From positions 434,001 through 498,000 of the forward strand of contig NZ_JANUDY010000003.1 of assembly GCF_024809975.1 (NCBI RefSeq): a stretch of 64,000 nt of DNA, written 5' to 3'. Made by a program: the position numbers and the translations under genes. The stretch comes from Comamonas sp. BIGb0152 (GTDB lineage Bacteria > Pseudomonadota > Gammaproteobacteria > Burkholderiales > Burkholderiaceae_C). Shown one piece after another: positions 47,315 to 56,249 of this stretch. The notes under the pieces are model-generated. The model made no database searches and had not been told where the DNA came from. It saw only the letters and a list, made by a program, of their open reading frames with translations. Within the stretch, counting starts at the first letter, position 1, and each line of letters starts with the position of its first letter.

Positions 47315-48514
47315 TTATTGCTTGGGCGCAGCAGCAGCAGCGGGGGCATTCACCACCGGTGCATCGGTCTGGGTCAGCGCGGGCGCCGTGGCGGCGTACT
47401 TGGACTGGAACACCGTCACCTTCTGGCCCGCACTGAGCACATGCACGCCGGCAATCACCACCTGCTGCCCGGTCTGCAGGCCGCTTTGGATCACGGCGTC
47501 ATTGCCATCCATGCGCGCCACGGTCACCGCCTGCGGGTTGACGGTAGAGCTGGCCGGGTCAAACACCCAGACCTGGCTGCTGCCGGCCTTGTCCCACAGC
47601 GCCGACAAAGGCAGCTTGATCACATCGGCGGCCTTGTCCATCGCTGCAGGGCGCTGCGCAGGCACCACGGTCACGGTGGCGCCCAACTTGGGCAGCACCT
47701 CATTGGGTGCGGCATCCAACGACGCCTTGACCTGGTAGGTGCGCGTGGCGGCATCGGCACTGGCGGCCACTTCGCGGATATGGGCGCCCAGCGCCTGCTC
47801 CTCAGGCCAGACCTTGACCTGCACCGGCTGGCCGGGTTTGAGCTGGCCAATGCGGTCCTCGGGCACGGCAAACACGGCATCGCGTGCACCATCCTTGGCC
47901 ACGCGCAGCACGGGGCTGCCAGCAGCCACCACCTGGCCGGGCTCCACATTCACCGCAGTCACCACCCCGGCCACATCGGCCACCAGGCGGGTATAGGCCG
48001 TCTGGTTGCGTTGGCTGGCGGCATTGGCCTTGGCCTGGTCCAGCTGGGCCTGGGCCGATTTCAGCGCTGCCGCATGGCGCTCCATCTCGGCGGCGCTGAT
48101 GAAATTCTTGTCCCGCAGCTCCTTGAAGCGGCGGTAGTTGGCCTCTTCCAGATCGCGCTGCGTGGTTGCGGCCTGCACCTGGGCCTGGGCGCCCTGCGCG
48201 GCCAGTGCGTAATCGGTGCCATCGAGCTGGGCCAGCAACTGCCCCGGCTGGATGGCCTGGCCCAGCTCCACATTGCGGCTGAGCACCTTGCCCGCTACGC
48301 GAAAGCCCAGCTGCGCCTCGGTGCGGGCGCGGATGTCGCCGGCAAACGCCGTCTGTGCCTGCAGCGGCACGGCACCCACCGTTTGCAGCTTGACAGCCCG
48401 CATCGGCTCGGGTGGGGATTCCTGGCGTGAACAGGCCGCCAATGTGGCCACGGTAGCAATGGACAGCAGCAGCACTGCGGCACGCGCGCTGGGCGCTCGA
48501 AGAGGTAGGAACAT
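47315..48514 (-). CDS. RND efflux periplasmic adaptor (membrane fusion) lipoprotein
   Basis: This 399-residue adaptor links the RND pump to an outer-membrane channel. The ATG at 48514 (MFLPLRAPSARAAVLLLSIA) begins a lipoprotein signal with lipobox LAAC. Domains in order are the barrel-sandwich half (FRVAGKVLSRNVELGQAIQP), an alpha-helical hairpin (QRDLEEANYRRFKELRDKNF, SAQAQLDQAKANAASQRNQT), the second lipoyl half (VADVAGVVTAVNVEPGQVVA) and the beta-barrel part (PVQVKVWPEEQALGAHIREV). It is first in the operon behind the promoter at 48649-48677. Confidence 0.94.
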   Translation of the reverse strand: MFLPLRAPSARAAVLLLSIATVATLAACSRQESPPEPMRAVKLQTVGAVPLQAQTAFAGDIRARTEAQLGFRVAGKVLSRNVELGQAIQPGQLLAQLDGTDYALAAQGAQAQVQAATTQRDLEEANYRRFKELRDKNFISAAEMERHAAALKSAQAQLDQAKANAASQRNQTAYTRLVADVAGVVTAVNVEPGQVVAAGSPVLRVAKDGARDAVFAVPEDRIGQLKPGQPVQVKVWPEEQALGAHIREVAASADAATRTYQVKASLDAAPNEVLPKLGATVTVVPAQRPAAMDKAADVIKLPLSALWDKAGSSQVWVFDPASSTVNPQAVTVARMDGNDAVIQSGLQTGQQVVIAGVHVLSAGQKVTVFQSKYAATAPALTQTDAPVVNAPAAAAAPKQ

Positions 48515-48628
48515 GGTGTGCAATCGGGCAGTGAGAGGCCAAGAAGACCCTGGCCCGGCAGATGGAAAGAGGGAAACGCACCAAGGACCCGCTGCCAAAC
48601 ACCCAGACGAGCGCTGCGCAGAGGGCCC

Positions 48629-48650
48629 TTAATGACCAAACGGTCACTAA
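48629..48650. promoter_or_regulatory. TetR-type operator of the RND operon
   Basis: TTAATGACC and GGTCACTAA form an inverted repeat, eight of nine pairs matching, with spacer AAAC. The dyad overlaps the end of the -10 box and the expected transcription start of the pump promoter, so a bound repressor would block initiation. TetR/AcrR-type regulators use palindromes of this kind. No TetR gene lies in the window. Confidence 0.65.
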
Positions 48651-48677
48651 TTTAGACAGTTCGCTCTCGGCTGTCAA
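48649..48677 (-). promoter_or_regulatory. Sigma-70 promoter of the RND operon
   Basis: On the minus strand a perfect TTGACA at 48672-48677 and TAAATT at 48649-48654 are 17 bp apart. The expected start lies about 7 bp further on, within the operator, giving a leader of about 130 nt before the adaptor gene. Confidence 0.72.
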
Positions 48678-48720
48678 TGCTTGGCAGCCACACCCTGCGG
48701 TATGCGCTAGCATCGGCGCT

Positions 48721-49605
48721 GTGAAAGATTCCACGCCCTCCCCTTCTGCGACTGCCGCCCCGGCCACCGTGGCCACGCCCGTCACCCACTACGAGAATTT
48801 TCCGGTGGCCTCCTGGCTGTGCCCACCGGCGCTGCGCCCGCCCATTGCCGCCATCTACCACTTTGCGCGCACGGCCGATGACATCGCCGACGAGGGCGAT
48901 GCCGATGCCCCCACCCGCCTGGCCGAGCTGCAGGCCTACCGCGATGCGCTGGCCCATATCGCCCAAAGCAAGCCGCCGCTGGCCCGCTGGCAAGCCGTCT
49001 TTGCACCGCTGCAGGCGGCCATCGTTCAATGGCAGTTGCCAGTATCGTTGCTCGATGATTTGATCAGCGCCTTTATGCAAGACATCGACAAGACCGCCCA
49101 AGGCGCGCGCTATGCCGACCGCAGGGAACTGCTTGATTACTGCCGCCGCTCGGCCAACCCGGTGGGGCGTTTGCTGCTGCATCTGTATGGCGTGAACGAT
49201 GCGAGCTCGCTGGCCCAGAGCGATGCCATCTGCAGCGCGCTGCAACTGATCAACTTCTGGCAGGACCTGAGTGTGGACATTCCACGGGGCCGCTACTACC
49301 TGAACGATGCCGACTGCCAGGCCGCCGGTATCACCCCCAGCGCCATGCAACAGCGCCAGGACGGCCCGGCGCTGCGCCAGCTGGTGATGGACCAGGCCGC
49401 CTGGGCGCGCCGCTTGATGGACGAAGGCGCGCCGCTGGTGCACCGCGTGCCCGGCCGCGCTGGTTGGGAGCTGCGCCTGGTGGTGCAAGGGGGCTTGCGC
49501 ATTCTGGACAAGGTCGAGGCCTTGCAAGGCCAAAGCCTGTGGCAGCGCCGCACCATAGGCAAGGGCGACGGGCCGCTGATGCTGTGGCGCGCCTGGCGCA
49601 TGTAG
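48721..49605 (+). CDS. hpnC: Squalene synthase component HpnC (hydroxysqualene synthase)
   Basis: HpnC converts presqualene diphosphate to hydroxysqualene in the three-step HpnCDE route to squalene for hopanoids. The protein of about 294 residues starts at GTG 48721 (read as M-KDSTPSPSATAAP); no better in-frame start is close to the domain. It has the aspartate-rich motif FARTADDIADEGDAD and the second motif LINFWQDLSVDIPRGRYYL. It is divergent from the RND operon with their promoters in the same short region, and separated from hpnD-hpnE by about 7 kb. Confidence 0.9.
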   Translation: MKDSTPSPSATAAPATVATPVTHYENFPVASWLCPPALRPPIAAIYHFARTADDIADEGDADAPTRLAELQAYRDALAHIAQSKPPLARWQAVFAPLQAAIVQWQLPVSLLDDLISAFMQDIDKTAQGARYADRRELLDYCRRSANPVGRLLLHLYGVNDASSLAQSDAICSALQLINFWQDLSVDIPRGRYYLNDADCQAAGITPSAMQQRQDGPALRQLVMDQAAWARRLMDEGAPLVHRVPGRAGWELRLVVQGGLRILDKVEALQGQSLWQRRTIGKGDGPLMLWRAWRM

Positions 49606-49644
49606 GCCGCTATCCGCCCGGTATTCGCCCGCTGCCGCGCCAAC

Positions 49645-49675
49645 AAAAAAAAGGCCGCATCCTCAGATCCGGCCT
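49645..49675 (-). terminator. Rho-independent terminator of the degP-like gene
   Basis: On the minus strand AGGCCG and CGGCCT pair, extended by ATC and GAT inside, and the stem is followed by eight T residues. It lies about 115 bp after the protease stop codon. No T-run exists on the hpnC strand. Confidence 0.85.
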
Positions 49676-49790
49676 AAAGGGGTTATGGGAACCCCCGAGG
49701 AGAGTGTTTACGGGCCTTGCGGCCAGGCGGCTCAGTGCTCAGCCATCCTTTGCCCAGGTGGGGAATACGCTTGTCATGGTCTAACCTTTC

Positions 49791-51338
49791 TTAACCCAGC
49801 TGCACGGGTACAAAAATCTTCTGGCCATTGCGCTCGATCAGCAAGGCCACCGACTTGTCGGACTGCGCGACCTGCTTGCGCAGATCATCGATCCCGGTAA
49901 CTGCCGCGCCATTGACGGACAGCACGACATCCCCCGGCTGTACCCCGGCCAGCGCTGCAGGCCCGGCGGCTTGCTCCACGATCAAGCCTTGCTGGCTGCC
50001 ACTGGCCTGCTTTTCCTGGGGCGTCAACTCGCGCAGCGCCAGGCCCAGCTTGCCCTTGCCAACCTTCTCATTGCCGGCGACCTGCTCGCCCTTGCTGACA
50101 TTGCCGCCCAAGGTCGCTTGCACGCTGGTGGCCTTGCCGCCGCGCCATACCTGCAGCTCGGCCTTGGTGCCGGGTCGGGCCGTGGCAATGGCTGCAGGCA
50201 GGTCGTTGGACGAGACAATCGCCTGGCCGTTGTAGCCGGTGATCACATCGCCGGGCTGCAAACCAGCCTTGTCGGCGGGGCCGCCCTTTTCCACGCTGGC
50301 GACCAAGGCGCCTTCGGGCTTGGGCAGCTTGAAGGAATCAGCAAAGGCCTGGTTGACCTCCTGGATCACAACACCCAGGCGGGCATGGTCGACCTTGCCG
50401 TGCGAGACGATCTGGTCCTTGATGTTGACCGCCAGGTCAATCGGGATCGCAAAGGACAGGCCTTGGTAGCCGCCGCTCTTGCTGTAGATCTGCGAGTTGA
50501 TGCCGACCACCTCGCCCCGCGCATTGATCAGTGGCCCGCCGGAATTGCCGGGGTTGATCGCCACATCGGTCTGGATAAAAGGCACCGAGCTGTCATCGGG
50601 CAATGCACGGCCCTTGGCGCTGACGACACCCGCCGTCACCGAGTTCTCGAAGCCAAAGGGCGAGCCGATGGCCAGCACCCATTCACCTTGCTGGATGGAC
50701 TTGGAGTCCCCAATTTTGGCGACCGGCAAATCCTTGGCATCGATCTTGATCACCGCGATATCGGTCTTGGGGTCCGAGCCCAGCACCTTGGCCTTGAACT
50801 CGCGCCGGTCGGTGAGCTTGACCGTCACCGTCTTGGCGCCCTTGACCACATGGGCATTGGTCAGGATGGTGCCATCGGGGCTGATGATGAAGCCCGAGCC
50901 CTCACCGGCCATGGGCACCTCTTGCGGCACCTGGCGGCCAAAGCCGCGCGGCATGCCTTGCTGGGGCACGCCAAAGCCGAACTGGCGGAAAAACTGCAGC
51001 ATCGGGTCATTGGGGTCCATCTGCTGGCCCCGGTTGGCCGAGGGTGCGGCATCGGCATCATCGCCGTCGTCCCCATCGCCCGAGACCGTGCGGGTGCCGC
51101 GCACACTGATATTGACCACCGCAGGCCCGGCCTGTTGGGTGATGGTGCTGAAATTGGGCAGGCTCACCATCGGTGCCGCAGCCGTGCCCGCCTGGGCCAC
51201 GACCGCAGGTGCGTTCTGCGCATGGGCGCTCCACTGCACATGCTGCAGTGCAGACGCCCCCACGCCACCCAACACACCGGCCGTCAGCAAGGCAGCTACC
51301 AGTTTGCGCGAACCGAGTTGAAAAGAAGGAACAGACAT
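49791..51338 (-). CDS. DegP/HtrA-family periplasmic serine protease (Do family)
   Basis: This 515-residue envelope quality-control protease has an N-terminal signal or anchor (LVAALLTAGVLGGVGASALQ), the catalytic triad H163 (LTNAHVV), D193 (KTDIAV) and S266 (GNSGGP), and two C-terminal PDZ domains (LGVVIQEVNQAFADSF and following; LGLALRELTPQEKQ and following). AGGAG precedes the ATG. It would degrade or refold damaged periplasmic proteins. It may be mucD or degP by function. Confidence 0.95.
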   Translation of the reverse strand: MSVPSFQLGSRKLVAALLTAGVLGGVGASALQHVQWSAHAQNAPAVVAQAGTAAAPMVSLPNFSTITQQAGPAVVNISVRGTRTVSGDGDDGDDADAAPSANRGQQMDPNDPMLQFFRQFGFGVPQQGMPRGFGRQVPQEVPMAGEGSGFIISPDGTILTNAHVVKGAKTVTVKLTDRREFKAKVLGSDPKTDIAVIKIDAKDLPVAKIGDSKSIQQGEWVLAIGSPFGFENSVTAGVVSAKGRALPDDSSVPFIQTDVAINPGNSGGPLINARGEVVGINSQIYSKSGGYQGLSFAIPIDLAVNIKDQIVSHGKVDHARLGVVIQEVNQAFADSFKLPKPEGALVASVEKGGPADKAGLQPGDVITGYNGQAIVSSNDLPAAIATARPGTKAELQVWRGGKATSVQATLGGNVSKGEQVAGNEKVGKGKLGLALRELTPQEKQASGSQQGLIVEQAAGPAALAGVQPGDVVLSVNGAAVTGIDDLRKQVAQSDKSVALLIERNGQKIFVPVQLG

Positions 51339-51430
51339 TTTGTACTCCTGAAAACCACTTGCATGGTGTCGATGGAGCTAATGTGCCTGCCCAGACTTAG
51401 CGGAAACTTAGGCGCGCATCACTTTCGCCG

Positions 51431-53080
51431 TCACGACTTCTGGTACGGAAAATACGCCGGTGCCTCGCCGATGGCCAGCATATCGACCTCCAGCAATGCC
51501 AGCCCTCGCTGGCTGGCCAACTGGGCCACGGCCTCTGCCAAGCCATCGGCCTGGTCGAGCTTGCGGTAGGCCATGCCGGCCGATTGCGCCAGCAGCGCAA
51601 AGTCCGGCGGCGCCAGATCGCCGTAAACACGCCGGCCTCCAAAGTTGGCATCCTGCATGTGCTTGATGACGCCATAACCGGCGTCGTTCATGACGATAAG
51701 CAGCATGTCCAGTTGCTCTTGCATGGCCGTCCACAGCTCGCAGACATTCATCATGAAGCCGGCATCGCCGCTCAGCACCACCGTCTTGGCGCCTTGTGCG
51801 GCAAAGGCCGCACCGATGCCCAGCGGCAGGCCCTGGCCAATGCCGGCGCCCACCGGGTGCATGGCATCGCGGGGGCCATAGACCTCGAACAAACGGTTGC
51901 CCCAGGTGGAATTGGCCACGGTGATATCCCGCGCCCACACCGCGTTGCGCGGCAACTGGCTTCGGAGCTGCTCGGCAAAGCTGGCATAAGGCCCCAAAGT
52001 GCTGGCAAAGGCCTGGCGGGCGCGCTGCTTCATGCCCGCAAATTGTGCGCGGTAGCCAGGCTCGGCCTGGTAGTTGCCCAGCGCGGCCACCAGGCGCTCC
52101 AGCACATCGCAGGCATCGCCGCAGACAAACTGCGCGCAGTCGTAGCTGCGCCCCTGGGCAGCAGGGTCCACATCAATCTGCACCCGCTGGCCGGGCAAGG
52201 CCAGGCTTTGGTCCACAGTCTCCTGGCCGCGCAGCCGCGAGCCCACCACCAGCATCAAATCCACGGTCTCGTAAAAGCTGGTGACCTCGGGCGCGCCGGT
52301 GCCGTTGAGGCCGCCCAGGTTGCAGGCATGGTCTTCGGGCACAATGCCGCGCCCGGCCCAGCTCGATGCCATGCCAAAGCCCATGTCCAGCAACTGCTGC
52401 AAAGGCACTCCGCAATCAATGGCGCCCCGCCCCACCCACAGCATGGGCCGCCGCGCGGCGCGCACGCGCGCGGCCAGCTGCGCAATATCGGTATCGCTGG
52501 CACGCGGGCGTGCTGGCAGGGGCGGCAGCGCCAGGCTTGCGCCCACATCGACCTCCGGGATGGGCTGCTTTTGCACATCGATCGGAATCTCGATGCTGAC
52601 CGGCCCCATCGGCGCCGTCAGCGCCTCGGTGGCCGCTTGCTGCAAAATGCGCAGCGCGTCTTCGGCGCGCTCAATGCGGTAGCTGGCCTTGCAGACGCTT
52701 TGCAGCATGCCCAGCTGGTCGCGCACATTGTGGGTGGCGCCGGTGTCGCGGCCCAAAAACTTGCGCGGCACCTGGCCGGTGATATGCAAAAGTGGCGTGG
52801 AGGCAAACGAGGCCTCCAGCAAGCCCGATACGGTGTTGGCCGCTCCCGGCCCGGTGCTGGAGACCAGCACCCCCAGCTTGCCGCTGCGCCGGGCATAGCC
52901 ATCGGCCATGTGGGCGGCGCCCATCTCGCCGCGCGTCATCACCACGCGGATGCCGCCCTGGCGGGCAATGCCGTCCATGATCGGGATGTTGTGCACGGAG
53001 ATGATGCCGAAGACCAGCTCCGTATCGATGGCATGCAGAAACTGGGCGACCAGGTCGCCGATATTGAAAGTGTGTGGCAT
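51431..53080 (-). CDS. Thiamine-diphosphate-dependent enzyme, acetolactate-synthase-like
   Basis: This 549-residue protein has the three-domain architecture of TPP enzymes: the N-terminal domain with the catalytic glutamate in VMTRGEMGAAHMADGYAR, the central NAD/FAD-like domain (RPMLWVGRGAIDCGVPL), and the C-terminal TPP motif GDAGFMMNVCELWTAMQEQL then LLIVMNDAGYG. It lacks an accompanying small regulatory subunit, so it is probably not the biosynthetic acetohydroxyacid synthase. A decarboxylase or ligase of a 2-keto acid from catabolism is likely. It follows the Bug-protein gene by seven bases, suggesting joint action on an imported acid. Confidence 0.9.
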   Translation of the reverse strand: MPHTFNIGDLVAQFLHAIDTELVFGIISVHNIPIMDGIARQGGIRVVMTRGEMGAAHMADGYARRSGKLGVLVSSTGPGAANTVSGLLEASFASTPLLHITGQVPRKFLGRDTGATHNVRDQLGMLQSVCKASYRIERAEDALRILQQAATEALTAPMGPVSIEIPIDVQKQPIPEVDVGASLALPPLPARPRASDTDIAQLAARVRAARRPMLWVGRGAIDCGVPLQQLLDMGFGMASSWAGRGIVPEDHACNLGGLNGTGAPEVTSFYETVDLMLVVGSRLRGQETVDQSLALPGQRVQIDVDPAAQGRSYDCAQFVCGDACDVLERLVAALGNYQAEPGYRAQFAGMKQRARQAFASTLGPYASFAEQLRSQLPRNAVWARDITVANSTWGNRLFEVYGPRDAMHPVGAGIGQGLPLGIGAAFAAQGAKTVVLSGDAGFMMNVCELWTAMQEQLDMLLIVMNDAGYGVIKHMQDANFGGRRVYGDLAPPDFALLAQSAGMAYRKLDQADGLAEAVAQLASQRGLALLEVDMLAIGEAPAYFPYQKS

Positions 53081-53087
53081 GGTGGTT

Positions 53088-54056
53088 TTACTGGCTGGCC
53101 TGAACGTCCAGGGCCAATGGCTTGAAGAAGGCGTAGTCGCTGGCGATGCGTTTTTTCAGATCAGCGGTGCTCACCGGGTCAATGGCATAGCCCGAGCGCT
53201 CCATGTCGGCCACAAAGCGGGCATCGGCCAGGATTTTCTGGTTGGCTTGCGCCAGCGCCTCGATCACCTCGGGCGCGGTCTTGGCCGGCGCCAAAAGGCC
53301 AATCCAGCCCTCAAAGTTAAAGTCCGGGTAACCGGCCTCTGCCATGGTCGGCGTGTTGGGCAGCTGCGGGTTGCGCGCTGGCGATGTCAGCGCCAGCGCC
53401 CGCACGCTGCCGCCCTGCACCTGGGTGACGGCCGTGGTGTTCAGGTCAAACAGGATGGAGACGCGGTTGGCCATCAGCTCGGCCATCGCCGGTGCATTGC
53501 CTTTGAAGGGCACATGCGTCATCGTGATGCCCGCGTACTTGGCCAGCAGCACGCCCGACAGGTGGTTGGACGAGCCATTGCCGGCCGAGGCATAGCTCAG
53601 CTGGCCAGGCTGGGCCTTGCCAAAGGCCACCAGCTCCTGCAGCGACTTGAACGGCGACTGCGCGCCCACCAGCAGCACATTGGTGTACTTGACCACCGAG
53701 CCGATGGGAGAGAAATCCGCGACTGGATCAAAGCTGGTGCTGGTCACCGCCGGCGTGATGCTGATCGTGGGGCTGGCGACAAAGTACAGGGTGTAGCCAT
53801 TGGGCGCCGCGTTCTTGACGGCATTGGCCGCCAGGGTGCCGCTCGCGCCGGCCTTGTTCTCGATAATCACGCTCTGGCCCAGCAGCTCCGACAGCTTTTG
53901 CCCGTACTGCCGCGCCACAATGTCGACCGAGCCACCCGGCGAATAACCCACCACCAGCTTGATGGGCTGCTGCGGAAAGGGCTTGGGCTGGGCCTGCGCT
54001 GCAGCGCCCCACACCCCCAATAACGCTGCGCTGAGCGCGATGCTCCAAGGATTCAT
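53088..54056 (-). CDS. Bug-family tripartite tricarboxylate transporter substrate-binding protein
   Basis: This 322-residue periplasmic binding protein has a signal peptide (WSIALSAALLGVWGAAAQAQ), then FPQQPIKLVVGYSPGGSVDI, VIIENKAGASGTLAANAV, and THVPFKGNAPAMAELMANRV. It is a typical Bug fold, about the usual length. It is the first gene of a two-gene unit with the TPP enzyme; no TctAB partner is seen. Confidence 0.92.
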   Translation of the reverse strand: MNPWSIALSAALLGVWGAAAQAQPKPFPQQPIKLVVGYSPGGSVDIVARQYGQKLSELLGQSVIIENKAGASGTLAANAVKNAAPNGYTLYFVASPTISITPAVTSTSFDPVADFSPIGSVVKYTNVLLVGAQSPFKSLQELVAFGKAQPGQLSYASAGNGSSNHLSGVLLAKYAGITMTHVPFKGNAPAMAELMANRVSILFDLNTTAVTQVQGGSVRALALTSPARNPQLPNTPTMAEAGYPDFNFEGWIGLLAPAKTAPEVIEALAQANQKILADARFVADMERSGYAIDPVSTADLKKRIASDYAFFKPLALDVQASQ

Positions 54057-54187
54057 GCCGGTCTCCTAAGGTTCTTGTGCGCTCCTTTATCCCTTAGGTA
54101 CCAGCCGCCCCCTCCCCCTGCTAACCCTTGAAGTTCGCAGATTGAATAAGCTGATATTTACAACGAATCAGTTTGCACCGTCAGCGT

Positions 54188-55525
54188 TTAAAAAATGACT
54201 CGCACGCGCAGGCCGCCAAGATCCTCCGACGCATCCAGCAGCAACTCCGCCCCATGCTGGCGCGCCACCGCGCTGACAATGGCCAGCCCCAGCCCGCTGC
54301 CATGCGCGACGGTGCCGGGCACGCGGTAAAAGCGGTCCAACACCCGCTCACGCTCCTCGGGGTCCACGCCGGGCCCGCTGTCCTCGACGCTGAGCACGCG
54401 CTGGCCCTGCGCATCGCGGTACCAGCGGCACAGCACCTGGCCACCGGCGGGGGTGTAGCGCAGCGCGTTTTCCAGCAGGTTGCGCAGCAGCAGGCCCAGC
54501 GCATCGGGCTGGCCCTGCACGGGCTCCAGCGTTTCATCCAGCTGGTGCTGCAAGGTCAAGCCGGCCTGCTGGGCCAGTGGCTGCAACTCATCGACTGCCA
54601 TCTCGCACAGCGCAGCCATTGCGACCGGCTGGGCGGGGGCCGCCTGCATCTGCCCGGCCTCCTGGCGGGCCAGGTGCAGCAGCTGCTCCACCATGCGCGT
54701 CGCGCGGTCGATGCCGGCCATCACCCGTTCGCTGGCCACGCGCCGCGCGGCATCATCGGGTGCGCGGGCCAAGCCCTGCACTTGCAGGCGCAGGGCCGCC
54801 AAGGGGGTGCGCAGCTCATGGGCGGCATCGCCCACAAAGCGCTGCAATGCATCAAAGGCCGCCTGCAAACGGGCTAGCAGCAGGTTCATCTCCTGCACCA
54901 GTGGCTGCACTTCCAGCGGCAAATCGGCATCGGCCAGCGGCGACAAATCATCGGCCCGGCGCGCTGCCAATTGCTCCCGCGTGCGCGCCAAAGGCGCCAA
55001 GGTACGGGCCACCACCCACCACACCACCAGCATGATCAACGGCGCCAGCAGCAACACCGGCACGATGGAGCGCAAGGCCACATTGCCGGCCATTTGCTTG
55101 CGCGATGCCGCCTCCTGCGCCACCTGGATCACCTGGGTCGGTGTCTGCAACGCATAGATGCGAAAGGCCAGGCCATGGGCCCGTGCATCGCTGAAACCCA
55201 GCACAGCCACCTGGGGCAGCAGGCGTGAGTTGCTGGATCGGTAGAGCATGATGCCGTCAGCCCGCCAGATCTGCACAATCATGTCCTGGGCCTTGGCCTG
55301 CGGGTCGGCCAGCGCATCCGATGCCACCTCGGAGGCCAGCCCGGCAGACAGCGCCAGTGCAATGCGCTGCATCTGCACATCAAACAGCGCTTCGGTCTCG
55401 GCACGCGCCGTGCGGTAAATGCTGAAAGCCTGCAGGCAGGCGGCCACGGCCACGACGGCCAGCAGCGCCCAGATCAGCCGCGCGCGCAGCGAAAAAGGCC
55501 GTCTGTTCCACAAAGCAGTGCTCAA
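54188..55525 (-). CDS. Sensor histidine kinase (QseC-like)
   Basis: This membrane kinase of about 445 residues starts at TTG 55525, which overlaps the TGA of the response regulator gene as TTGA and has AGGGGTGG before it; no ATG or GTG fits. It has two transmembrane helices (about 17-37 and 150-172) with a periplasmic sensor of about 110 residues, a HAMP-like part, the H-box FVGDAAHELRTPLAALRLQ, N-box NLLENALRYTP, G1 VEDSGPGV and G2 GSGLGLAIVSAV. The wording of the H-box is that of QseC/PmrB-like kinases. The signal is unknown. Confidence 0.92.
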   Translation of the reverse strand: MSTALWNRRPFSLRARLIWALLAVVAVAACLQAFSIYRTARAETEALFDVQMQRIALALSAGLASEVASDALADPQAKAQDMIVQIWRADGIMLYRSSNSRLLPQVAVLGFSDARAHGLAFRIYALQTPTQVIQVAQEAASRKQMAGNVALRSIVPVLLLAPLIMLVVWWVVARTLAPLARTREQLAARRADDLSPLADADLPLEVQPLVQEMNLLLARLQAAFDALQRFVGDAAHELRTPLAALRLQVQGLARAPDDAARRVASERVMAGIDRATRMVEQLLHLARQEAGQMQAAPAQPVAMAALCEMAVDELQPLAQQAGLTLQHQLDETLEPVQGQPDALGLLLRNLLENALRYTPAGGQVLCRWYRDAQGQRVLSVEDSGPGVDPEERERVLDRFYRVPGTVAHGSGLGLAIVSAVARQHGAELLLDASEDLGGLRVRVIF

Positions 55526-56202
55526 GGTGCCACCCCTGTTGGCGACTCGACCGGCACCAGGTAGCCCAGGCCGCGCACGTTCTGGATCAGATCGGCGCCC
55601 AGCTTTTTGCGCACCCCGTGGATGTAGACCTCCACGGCATTGCTGCTGATGTCGTCGCGCCAGGAGTACAGCTTTTCCTCCAGCTGCGCGCGCGAGAGCA
55701 CGCGCCCGGGCCGCGCAATCAGGGGTTCGAGCACCGCCCACTCGCGCGCCGACAGTGGCACCGGCTGCCCAGCCACAAAGGCCTCACGCGAGGCGGGCAC
55801 CAAGCGCACCTGGCCCCAGCAGTACTCGGGCTCGGCCCGGCCGCTGGCGCGGCGCAGCAGCGCGCGGATGCGTGCCAGCAGCTCGTCAAGATCATAGGGT
55901 TTGATGATGTAGTCATCGGCACCGGCGTCCAACCCCGCCACGCGCTCGGCAATGGCGTCGCGTGCCGTCGCCACCAGCACGGGGATGCGGACCTGGCGTG
56001 CGCGCATCTCGCGCAGCACCTGCAGCCCATCCACCTTGGGCAAGCCCAGGTCGAGCAGCACCAGGTCGTAGCCGGCCGTGGCCAGCGCGGTCTGCGCCAT
56101 GGCCCCGTCCTTGACCCAGTCCACCGCCCAGGATTCGGCGCGCAGTGCATCGAGCACCACTTCGCCAATCATCTGATCATCTTCTACCAGGAGTATGCGC
56201 AT
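55522..56202 (-). CDS. Two-component response regulator, OmpR family (QseB-like)
   Basis: This 226-residue regulator has a receiver domain (MRILLVEDDQMIGEVVLDAL; phosphoacceptor aspartate in LVLLDLGLPKVDG; conserved lysine in IIKPYDLDELL) and an OmpR-type winged helix DNA-binding domain (LSAREWAVLEPLIARPGRVL, NAVEVYIHGVRKKLGADLIQ, GLGYLVPVE). The start is the ATG at 56202; the open frame further upstream runs through a terminator and a structured RNA region and is not coding. The gene is translationally coupled to the kinase. Confidence 0.93.
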   Translation of the reverse strand: MRILLVEDDQMIGEVVLDALRAESWAVDWVKDGAMAQTALATAGYDLVLLDLGLPKVDGLQVLREMRARQVRIPVLVATARDAIAERVAGLDAGADDYIIKPYDLDELLARIRALLRRASGRAEPEYCWGQVRLVPASREAFVAGQPVPLSAREWAVLEPLIARPGRVLSRAQLEEKLYSWRDDISSNAVEVYIHGVRKKLGADLIQNVRGLGYLVPVESPTGVAP

Positions 56203-56249
56203 GCCAGCATTATGCAAGCGGCCCCTAAGGCGGCGGCCAACAGGCCCCA

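Noticed and set aside
44498..48430. A 1310-codon open frame on the plus strand
   Set aside because: It is antisense to the RND pump and adaptor genes, both of which have clear motifs; the antisense translation is a low-information His/Gln-rich string.
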